A DNA stretch of 64,000 nt, taken from NCBI GenBank assembly GCA_965261315.1, contig CBDHDM010000017.1, positions 1-64,000 of the forward strand, in the 5' to 3' direction. The notes under the pieces are model-generated. The model was not told the DNA's origin and did not search any database. It saw nothing but the letters and a program-made list of their open reading frames with translations. The translations under genes were made by a program, and so were the position numbers. Source of the stretch: Endozoicomonas sp965261315. Lineage in GTDB: Bacteria; Pseudomonadota; Gammaproteobacteria; Pseudomonadales; Endozoicomonadaceae. The number at the start of each line of letters is the position of its first letter. Positions within the stretch are counted from its first letter, which is position 1. Below, piece by piece: positions 56,545 to 64,000 of this stretch.

Positions 56545-57711
56545 TTAGCGCTTGGCTGCTTCTTCGAGCATCGCTACTGCAGGGAGCACCTTGCCTTCAA
56601 CGAACTCAAGGAATGCGCCGCCACCGGTAGAGATGTACGACACTTTTTCTTTAATTCCGTATTTGTCAATGGCTGCCAGGGTATCGCCACCACCTGCAAT
56701 CGAGAAAGCATCAGAGTTTGCAATGGCCATGGACAGTGAACGTGTACCTTCACCGAACTGGTCAAATTCGAAAACGCCAACAGGGCCGTTCCACAGAATA
56801 GTTTTTGCTGCGGTCAGAACATCGGCAAACAGCTTCTGGGTTTCAGGGCCAATGTCAAAGATCATGTCATCATCTTCCACTTCATCAACAGACTTGATGA
56901 TAGCGGGCTCGTTCTCATCGAACTTTTTGCCACAGACAACATCCGTTGGCATTGGGATATCGCACTTCTCCATCAGCGCTTTAGCCTGAGGGATCAGATC
57001 TGCTTCATAGAGCGACTTACCAACATTCTTACCGGCGGCAGCCAGGAAGGTGTTGGCGATACCACCGCCCACGATGAGTTGATCGCAAATACCTGACAGG
57101 GACTCCAGAACGGTCAGTTTGGTGGAAACCTTGGAACCACCCACGATCGCCGTCATTGGGCGTTTCGGTTTATCCATGGCCTTGCCCAGTGCGTCCAGCT
57201 CAGCTGCCAGCAGTGGGCCTGCACAGGCAATAGCTGCAAACTTGCCAACGCCATGAGTAGAGGCCTGGGCACGGTGCGCAGTACCAAAGGCATCCATAAC
57301 ATAGATATCACACAGGGCTGCCATTTTACGGGACAGTGCTTCGTCGTCTTTCTTTTCGCCAACGTTGAAGCGGCAGTTTTCCAGAATAACCAGTTCACCG
57401 GCTGCCACGTCAAAACCACCGTCAACCCAGTCTTTGACCAGACGAACTTCTCTGCCCAGCAGGTCACCAATGTAGTTTGCAACCGGCTTCAGGGAGAATT
57501 GCTCATCATACTCACCTTCAGTAGGACGACCCAGGTGAGAGGTGACCATAACGTGTGCACCAGCTTCAAGAGCCTGCTTGATGGTGGGCAGGGAAGCCAG
57601 AATGCGAGCATCACTGGTGACCTTTCCGTTTTTTACCGGAACATTGAGGTCTTCGCGGATCAGGACACGTTTACCTGCCAGATCCAGATCGGTCATTTTT
57701 AAAACGTTCAT
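56545..57711 (-). CDS. pgk: Phosphoglycerate kinase
   Basis: Glycolytic enzyme that makes ATP from 1,3-bisphosphoglycerate. Full length at 388 residues. Visible are KRVLIREDLNVPVKNG near the N-terminus, SHLGRP, the hinge region, and C-terminal nucleotide-binding WNGPVGVFEFDQF and GGGDTLAAI. Intact. In many gammaproteobacteria epd directly precedes pgk. Here 3.2 kb with a transposase and a kinase gene separate them. Confidence 0.97.
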   Translation of the reverse strand: MNVLKMTDLDLAGKRVLIREDLNVPVKNGKVTSDARILASLPTIKQALEAGAHVMVTSHLGRPTEGEYDEQFSLKPVANYIGDLLGREVRLVKDWVDGGFDVAAGELVILENCRFNVGEKKDDEALSRKMAALCDIYVMDAFGTAHRAQASTHGVGKFAAIACAGPLLAAELDALGKAMDKPKRPMTAIVGGSKVSTKLTVLESLSGICDQLIVGGGIANTFLAAAGKNVGKSLYEADLIPQAKALMEKCDIPMPTDVVCGKKFDENEPAIIKSVDEVEDDDMIFDIGPETQKLFADVLTAAKTILWNGPVGVFEFDQFGEGTRSLSMAIANSDAFSIAGGGDTLAAIDKYGIKEKVSYISTGGGAFLEFVEGKVLPAVAMLEEAAKR

Positions 57712-58105
57712 GGGGAGCCCTCTTGATATTCACTCATGGCCGAGTTCCTCGGGGGAGCACTGTTTACTGATGCTTACCCTGTAGAAATTGCCGGGGATAA
57801 CTGATGTTTACAGAATCAGGGAACAGCGGAAAAACGTCGGGGACGATAACATATAAATTACGCTTCAGGTATTCATTGATACGCTCTAATGACTTGAATC
57901 AAACCGTATTTCAAGGGTTTTCGGAGGGTCACAAGTTTTCTGATGGATGTTGTTTGAAAAATTAAAAACGTTAGCTATAGTGCTGAAACTCCTCGACACG
58001 AATTATGGCTTTATCCACAGGTAAAATGAAGTATTCGATTCTCAAGGAACCATTCATTTTGAAATCAGCATAGCAGGCCAATCTACTGATTGAGAAGGGG
58101 CGCAC
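57712..58105. other. Gap between pgk and a truncated transposase
   Basis: 394 bases, with the pgk promoter side at its left. No supported gene. An upstream in-frame stop (TGA just before 58106) shows that the transposase N-terminus is not encoded here. Confidence 0.45.
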
Positions 58106-59053
58106 TTGGCCATTGACAGCACAGTCACCGAATCGGATATCAAACCACCTTGCGACAGTGATCTTTTAGCCAGTTCTGTTAAAGAAATTTGTCGGCTGCT
58201 TAAACGGGGACAAACACTGACAGCGACACCGCTTTATGAATATACCCATCACAACCGGGCCGTAAAAGATGCGGCCAGAAAATGCATATACGCTCGTAAA
58301 GAAGAGCGGGATCAGCATTATAAAAAACTGCTGCAGTTGACCCGAAAATCCCGGAAGGTGCTTATCGAAGCCACTTTCAAGATTGCGAACGCCCGTCAGC
58401 AGGGGCAGTGTCTCTTGGCAGATGATGCCGAAAAGTGGCAGGCTGATGTGGATCACCTGTTACCCTTGGTGGATGCAATAGTCTCTCAGACAGAGCGAAG
58501 GGTCTTGAAGGGTGAAAAGGTGCCAGCCCAAGAGAAAGTGGTTAGCCTGTATGAACCCCATACGGATATCATCGTAAAAGACAGGCGGCAAGTGCAGTAC
58601 GGCCATAAACTGAACCTGGTTCAGGGAAAAAGTCGATTGATCCTGGATCTGGTTATCGAGGAAGGTAATCCAGCGGATTCTGACCGATTCCTTCCGATGA
58701 TGGAAAGACAAAAAGAACTTTATGGGCGTGTACCCCGCCAGACAAGCAGTGACGGCGGATACGCGTGTCGCGAAAATTTGGAAAAAGCCAAAGCCATGGG
58801 AATCAGCGATGTGGCTTTTAATAAAAAGCGTGGACTTGAAGTCGAAGAGATGACTAAAAGTCAGTATGTGTATAAAACACTCTTTCGCTTCCGGGCAGGT
58901 ATTGAAGCAGGAATTTCGTGGCTAAAAAGATGTTTTGGACTATCACGCTGCCACTGCAAGGGCTCTGAACGCTTTGATTCTCATTGCTGGTTATCGGTTG
59001 TCTGTTACAACCTGGTGATTCTGGCCAGGCACCCGGCGCCATTCGCCAAATGA
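58106..59053 (+). pseudogene. ISNCY-like transposase, 5'-truncated
   Basis: A 315-codon frame that begins at the first catalytic Asp (AIDSTVTESDIKPPCDSDLL), continues with a second Asp region (DGGYACRENLEKA) and ends with the DDE-type C-terminus (RFRAGIEAGISWLKRCFGLSRCHCKGSERF). The N-terminal DNA-binding part (about 100-150 residues) is missing and no terminal repeats were found. Closest in pattern to the ISNCY family, by memory. TTG is the only possible start, so this is probably a decaying remnant. Confidence 0.65.
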
Positions 59054-59189
59054 AAGATCTTCTCAGCATAGTGGAAGAGTGTTTGCTGCCTGATTTTTGA
59101 GTTTTCCTAAAATATTTGTCCCACATTAGAGAGAAAAGGGGAGGATTCTCTTGGCACTCTGGAATTTCAGGAGTTATTAGAGCGTACGG

Positions 59190-60899
59190 TCAAATTATGA
59201 TTGCCCGATGCGTTTTTGGACGAGAACTATCTATATCAAGGTGAGCTTCAAACTGGTTAGCCAGCTTCAGAAAAGCAGGGAAGTGTTCAGCGATCGAACT
59301 CATATCATTGTTATTCCAGAAATCGATAGATTCGACTAAGGCCTTTTGATCGTTCTCGTTTGATATACCATCTGCAGCCCCATTGTTATGAGACATATTA
59401 ATTAGCTCTAAAACAGCACTATGATCTTCACCATGAATCTTTGAAATACATTTGAACAGGTGGCATGTCAGAATGTAGATGGCATTCTGATCGGAAGGGT
59501 TATTGCTTGAATGTACAAGGCTGGCTCTTGCCAGTTCTTTAAGTGCGGATTCTACCAGTATTTTATTTCCGGTTTTTTGTATGAACGCCTGAATGCGGTA
59601 TTTTGTTTTCTTATGGATACATTCGATGGGGACATCATGATCAAAGACTCTATATCTTCGGCTCTGATGGGATCGTTAACATTTTTACCATCAACCAGCT
59701 CCGGCTGTTTTCCGCTATCCATACTCCAGCCATGATCAGTAAATAGCTTTATCTGGGCAGCTATTCTGTCTTCGGATTGCTCTGGAATGCAGGCATAGTT
59801 ATTAAACAGTCTCTGTAATATTTTCCCCAGGGCGTATATATCCACCGAGCGATCAACGTTAATCCTGCCATCCTGAGCTGTTTTTGCATATACAGCTTCA
59901 GGTGGAGCAAATTGTTCATGTCCAATTTTGGCCAGGGTACCCGGGGCTGAAGCTAATCCAGGGTCAATGATTTTCAGGGTGTGTTGTGGGGGTTCAAATG
60001 CTGGCTCTGTCAAAGCATCATCAGGCACCATCAGCCGTGATGGGTGTACTATCATATTGTCAGGTTTGAGATCACAGTGGATCAGGTTTCTCTGATGCAT
60101 GTGGGCAACCCCCTGGCAGCATTGTGCGATCAGGTGTTGTACTACTCCCCAGAATTGTCTGGGGGAGATCATTCCTGCGAAATAACAGCGAGTAAAGTGG
60201 CCAGTCACACGGTCAAATGATTGATGGCAATCGAGCTTTTCCATGATCAGACCAGTTAGCCCTTCCACCTCCTGCTTTCCATAGCAGCGGACAATATTTT
60301 TGTGTGGTCCCAGTTTTACAAAATGCCTGATAAGACTGATCAATATCAGAATCCATGGACTGAGGCTCATTACAGGTTATTGCTTCTGGTGATAGAGGTA
60401 TCACTTCGGATTGTTCCAGTTCAAGGCTCAACCAGTCCGCCATAGTGTCATCATCATCTTCATTTTTGACAGGCACTCTGAGAACCTGCCCAGTGGGGTT
60501 TCCTGCTATATCCAGAAGGTCCATGACTCTGGCAAAACTGCCGGAACCTATTTCGTCTCCCAGCTGGTATTTCCTGGCAGTCAGTGTAGAGCCTGATGCT
60601 TCTGGAGAGACGGTGACGGGGGAAGTACTCAGCCGACCGATATCAGTTTCAGAGTCCGAGAGTGATTCATAACCTGATTCAGGTCTCGAGCGTTCACTCA
60701 AGCTTATAGCCGGGGGGGAGTTGGCTTCTTGAGACACTGAAAATCCAGGGTGCTCACTGAAAGCAGTATTAGCTTTTTCGATGGAGGTTACTTTTCGAAT
60801 ACCAGCCCTGGGTGCATTTTGGCTGGTATTATCAGCTCTCTCCTGGAAATTAGAGGTGCTGTTCGAAGCAGTTGCTGGCAAATCAATCCTTTTTGGCAT
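59190..60899 (-). pseudogene. Eukaryotic-type Ser/Thr protein kinase, two frameshifts
   Basis: Three frames make one protein of about 570 residues. The N-terminal 100 residues are disordered and Ser/Thr/Asn/Pro-rich. The kinase domain follows: Gly-loop YQLGDEIGSGSFARVMDLL, ATP lysine in VLRVPVKNE, catalytic loop HCDLKPDNMIV (HRD variant HCD), IIDPGLA in place of the DFG motif, and an APPEA segment. Frame breaks lie near 60320 (after YQAFCK / KLGPHKNIVRCYG) and near 59570 in an A6 run. A helical C-terminal region follows to RPKTHRAIII. No membrane helix or signal peptide is seen. It resembles a secreted effector kinase of host-associated bacteria, but that role is inferred. Confidence 0.8.
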
Positions 60900-60947
60900 T
60901 CCATAGCAAACTATTCGTCCCTTTTCATCAATATAGCAACAGCTATG

Positions 60948-61988
60948 TCAGCGTCTGTTTGTCATTATTTTCAACCAGTGGGCAGAAACATCAAGCATTC
61001 GGTTAGCAAACCCCCATTCATTATCAAACCAGCAAAGCAGCCTGACGAGGCGGCTGGCTGATACATGGGTTTGAGTACCGTCAACAATGCATGAGCGAGC
61101 ATCATGGTTGAAATCTACCGAAGCGTGAGGTTCGTTGGTAAAACCCAGTATGCCTTCCAGGCGGCCATAGGTTGCCTGCTGCAGAATGCGATTAATTTCT
61201 GCTGCTGATGTGTCTCTGCTGACATGTACCGTAAGATCGATACATGAAACATTAATGGTAGGAACCCGGATCGCGCTGGCTTTAAATCGCCCCCTGAGTT
61301 CAGGCAGCAAACGGTTAATTCCTTTGGCAAGACCCGTATCAACCGGAATGATGGAGTGCAGTGCGCTGCGGGTCAGGCGAAGGTCGTTCTGGTGATAAGC
61401 ATCGATAACTGGCTGATCATTCATGGCTGAATGGATGGTGGTCATGGAGCCGTACTCAATTCCCAGGGAATCATTCAACGTTTTGAGCACAGGTACAATA
61501 CAGTTGGTGGTACAGGATGCGCTGGAGACAATACGGTGCTCAGGGTTTAACTGACCCTCATTGATACCATATACGATGGTTGCATCCACATCAGGTTTGG
61601 CTGGCTGGGAAAAGAGAAGGCGGGAAGCGCCTCTTTCAATATGGAGTTCGGCAGTGGCTCGATCATTAAAAGAACCTGAACACTCCAAGAGCAGGTCAAT
61701 GTTCAGGTCTCTCCAGTTGATCTTCCGGGGATCCGGTTCGTTAAAAACCCGAATGCGGTCATCGCTGATACAAAGGTGGCTATCATCTGCGGACACCTGG
61801 ACAGGAAAACGGCCATGAGTGGTGTCATATCGAGTCAGGTAGGCCAGCGTTTCAATATTGGCAAGTTCATTGATGGCGACTACTTCCAGTCCGTGAACAG
61901 GATTGTAACGATAGTCATTTTCATAGAGCGCACGCAGTACACACTGACCGATTCGCCCATACCCGTTAATGGCCACCCTGTATGTCAT
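60948..61988 (-). CDS. epd: Erythrose-4-phosphate dehydrogenase (Epd)
   Basis: GAPDH-like enzyme that makes 4-phosphoerythronate for pyridoxal-phosphate synthesis. The Rossmann start RVAINGYGRIGQCVLRALYE, catalytic Cys in SSASCTTNCIVPV, and VDFNHDARSCIVDGTQT, found in Epd rather than GapA, are visible, as is TTIHSAMNDQPVIDAYH. At 346 residues it is full length and intact. GAPDH activity cannot be ruled out. Normally followed by pgk. Here the kinase pseudogene begins just downstream. Confidence 0.88.
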   Translation of the reverse strand: MTYRVAINGYGRIGQCVLRALYENDYRYNPVHGLEVVAINELANIETLAYLTRYDTTHGRFPVQVSADDSHLCISDDRIRVFNEPDPRKINWRDLNIDLLLECSGSFNDRATAELHIERGASRLLFSQPAKPDVDATIVYGINEGQLNPEHRIVSSASCTTNCIVPVLKTLNDSLGIEYGSMTTIHSAMNDQPVIDAYHQNDLRLTRSALHSIIPVDTGLAKGINRLLPELRGRFKASAIRVPTINVSCIDLTVHVSRDTSAAEINRILQQATYGRLEGILGFTNEPHASVDFNHDARSCIVDGTQTHVSASRLVRLLCWFDNEWGFANRMLDVSAHWLKIMTNRR

Positions 61989-62021
61989 CGCTTGTTTTAT
62001 TCCAGCTGTTGTTGGCGTCAG

Positions 62022-62303
62022 CTATTGTACAGAAAAATATCTGGAATGTGAGTAATCTCTCAGACTTACACCCCTCCTCACCAGCTGGTCGGTCAACAAT
62101 AAGCGGGATCGATATCTTGAATGCCTGTGAGGTGCCAGATTTTTTTTCGACAGTTTGAATGCTTCATCTCTGTGAGTGGGAAACGTGATGGTTGAATGAC
62201 TTGATTTATCATCAATAAGTTCGGCTGGAAAGGTTTCACTCTCTGGTCTGGCAACAAGGCATAATATGCACATTTCCGATTCAGAGGTTGTTTGACTGAT
62301 CAT
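62022..62303 (-). CDS. Possible small protein upstream of epd
   Basis: A 93-codon frame with ATG at 62303. The first half looks protein-like (CILC, PAELIDDKSSHSTITFPTHRDEAF). The second half is Arg/His/Ser-rich. No family is recognised, and it could be a chance frame. Confidence 0.22.
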   Translation of the reverse strand: MISQTTSESEMCILCLVARPESETFPAELIDDKSSHSTITFPTHRDEAFKLSKKNLAPHRHSRYRSRLLLTDQLVRRGVSLRDYSHSRYFSVQ

Positions 62304-62518
62304 CGATTGAACGCTAACTATCCCTTTAAAGACAGACTGTTTGAAGTAGATAAAGCTATTAATAAATGTAGAAATATTTTGAACAAAATTGATCGTAAAT
62401 GAGGTTGAAGTGAGCTATTTCAGTGTCCCTGAGCATTTCTTGAACTCTGAAATAGCCTATTTGACGTTAACAACGCTTCCTTGAGTCTCGTTGTTTTATT
62501 CAGCCTTGATACTGGCCC

Positions 62519-63760
62519 TTACCCAACCGGTAAAGGTTCTTCTATTTCCCCTTCTTTTTTTACCAGTAGCAGTGAAGCAACAGAGAGTATTCCACAACCT
62601 GCCATTACCGCTGCCATGGGAATGGCTGTACCATCATGAAAAAAACCTACCAGTGCTGAGGCGATACCACCCATAGTAAATCTCAGGGCACCTGCCAAAG
62701 CATTGGCGGTACCGGCAGACTTGGGGAAGAGAGCGAGAGCCAGCGCGTTAGAATTTGGTCCGGTGAAACCAATGCAGGCGATGTAGCAGGCAATGGGAAT
62801 CATCAGACCTGGCAATCCGCCCAGTCCGGTTGCTGTGTTGAACAGCAGTAGTAGTGCAGAGACAGCCGCAATCAAACTGCCTGCCCGCAGAATCGTAAAC
62901 AGCTTGAACTGCTCAACCAGACGAATATTCACCATGTTGGTAATACCCATGGCCAGAATATTGATGGCGAACAGAAGCCCGTACTGTTCTGCAGGAATTC
63001 CAAACAGCTCGATGTAAACGAACGGTGAGCCGGAAATAAACGCAAACATGCCGCCAAAGAAAAATGCATGGCATAGGATGCAGCCAATGGCTTCGCGATT
63101 TTTAATAATCGTGGTGTAGTTTAAAGCCAGCTGTAACGGAGAGACCATAAGGCGGTCTTCATCTTGCAGTGTCTCTTTAACCCGCAGGAATGCCAGAACT
63201 AATGACAGACAAGCTATTATGGCCAAAAAGATAAACAGGCTTTGCCAGCCGAAGAATTTAAGGATCTGTCCGCCCAATAGTGGTGCGGCCAGTGGTGCAA
63301 CGGTCATTACCATCAGAATGGATGATAATGCTTTGGCAACCTGCTCTTTTGGGAAAAGGTCCCGAATCATGGCCGGAATAGTGACCATGATGGCAGCGCC
63401 GGCCATTGCCTGCAGGACGCGCACAATAATCAGTTGTGTGGCATTGGTGCAGAGTGCGGCAAGAATATTCGTCAGAATATAGAAGATGATCCCGGGGAAC
63501 ATCACGGTTCTCCGGCCGAATCGATCAGCTAAAGGACCATAAACCAGCTGGCTGATAGCAAAGCCAATGGTGTAGGCACTCAGTGTGTACTGTATCCGGC
63601 TCAGTGGTTCACCCATGCTTTTAGCAATGGCTGGCATGGCGGGTAAATAAAGGTCAATGGCCAGAGGCCGAACAAGAGCTGTCAGCGCTCCAAGGGTAAG
63701 AATCAGGAATAAGCGTTCACGCCTGTCCTCTCTTTTTACAAGATGGGTTGCAGTTGTCAT
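62519..63760 (-). CDS. Bcr/CflA-family drug efflux transporter
   Basis: A 413-residue major facilitator with 12 membrane helices. Family motifs are visible: LAIDLYLPAMPAIAKSMG near the start, motif A as YGPLADRFGRRTVMF, and RVLQAMAGAAIMVTIPAMIRDLFP. It exports drugs or small metabolites using the proton gradient. Intact, standalone, with its own upstream gap. The substrate is unknown. Confidence 0.9.
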   Translation of the reverse strand: MTTATHLVKREDRRERLFLILTLGALTALVRPLAIDLYLPAMPAIAKSMGEPLSRIQYTLSAYTIGFAISQLVYGPLADRFGRRTVMFPGIIFYILTNILAALCTNATQLIIVRVLQAMAGAAIMVTIPAMIRDLFPKEQVAKALSSILMVMTVAPLAAPLLGGQILKFFGWQSLFIFLAIIACLSLVLAFLRVKETLQDEDRLMVSPLQLALNYTTIIKNREAIGCILCHAFFFGGMFAFISGSPFVYIELFGIPAEQYGLLFAINILAMGITNMVNIRLVEQFKLFTILRAGSLIAAVSALLLLFNTATGLGGLPGLMIPIACYIACIGFTGPNSNALALALFPKSAGTANALAGALRFTMGGIASALVGFFHDGTAIPMAAVMAGCGILSVASLLLVKKEGEIEEPLPVG

Positions 63761-63916
63761 TTGTCAGGCTCGTATTATTGGGCAGCCAAGAGCCTTTCTG
63801 CGTGTTTCAACAGAATCTGGTTTCGTCCCGAAATGGCGGCGGCTGCATTTACATAAAAATTGTTTGATAGCCAGTACTTCTGACTTAAGAGCCGAACCGC
63901 TGTAGTGCCTTGAGGT

Positions 63917-64000
63917 ATGAACGACACTGGTTTGTCGTTTTTTGGAGGAGAGTCTTGTTCGCTAAATCCAGAGAGTAGCGAAAAGGTGACTACATCGATT
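63917..64000 (+). CDS. Possible start of a plus-strand gene (cut by window edge)
   Basis: ATG at 63917 opens a frame that stays open to the window end (MNDTGLSFFGGESCSLNPES). The ribosome-binding site is poor (GAGG only one base before the ATG). Later in-frame starts are possible. Polar Ser-rich N-terminus, no identification. Confidence 0.3.
   Translation, partial: MNDTGLSFFGGESCSLNPESSEKVTTSI

Noticed and set aside
1..64000. CRISPR arrays, tRNA or rRNA genes
   Set aside because: No spaced direct repeats of CRISPR type, no cloverleaf or CCA-ended tRNA, and no rRNA sequence was recognised on either strand.

Overview
The window is a gammaproteobacterial chromosome segment. The best guess from gene content is an Oceanospirillales / Endozoicomonas-like, host-associated lineage; this is inferred, since no 16S or other marker gene is present. 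The conserved minus-strand backbone miaA-hfq-hflX-hflK-hflC-DUF2065-hisZ-purA-rnr ... rlmB ... rpsF-rpsR-DUF2232-rplI-dnaB runs from about 41 kb down to 10.7 kb. No rRNA, tRNA or CRISPR array was found.

Layout. 0-2.4 kb: biotin operon (bioB, bioF, start of a third gene). 2.5-6.3 kb: a comF-type gene, then a decaying pqiABC lipid-transport operon. 6.5-9.4 kb: a LysR regulator divergent from a shortened NhaC-type antiporter and an unknown cupin-like gene. 9.7-14.5 kb: srkA, then dnaB, rplI, DUF2232, rpsR and rpsF. 14.8-20.5 kb: tamA and a frameshifted tamB. 20.7-24.5 kb: a MATE transporter, a wrecked M19 dipeptidase/lectin gene and a small secreted protein. 24.6-28.6 kb: rlmB, three small membrane-hairpin proteins and a BigR/SqrR-like regulator with two YeeE/YedE genes. 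28.7-41 kb: rnr to miaA, with a hemerythrin gene inserted between hflK and hflX. 41-48 kb: unknown and remnant genes, a PEBP-family protein, pntA, a frameshifted pntB, a YjbR gene and a second LysR gene. 48.3-52.6 kb: an insertion-sequence zone with rearranged copies of one IS1595-like element flanking an AT-rich unknown gene. 52.9-57.7 kb: broken nfo, a Cys-rich regulator, a VOC fragment, a lipase-like hydrolase, a broken RfaH-like gene and pgk. 58-64 kb: a 5'-truncated ISNCY-like transposase, a frameshifted eukaryotic-type Ser/Thr kinase, epd and a Bcr/CflA transporter.

The strongest overall pattern is selective gene decay. About ten dispensable genes (pqiA, pqiB, tamB, the M19-lectin gene, the 41.1-41.7 kb gene, pntB, nfo, rfaH-like, the kinase, and every transposase) carry frameshifts, deletions or stops. 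About twenty housekeeping genes in the same window read through without a break. That asymmetry argues for real erosion of a host-associated genome rather than uniform sequencing error. The most interesting accessory items are the eukaryotic-type kinase wedged between epd and pgk, the cluster of small two-helix membrane proteins beside rlmB, and the IS-flanked unknown gene.
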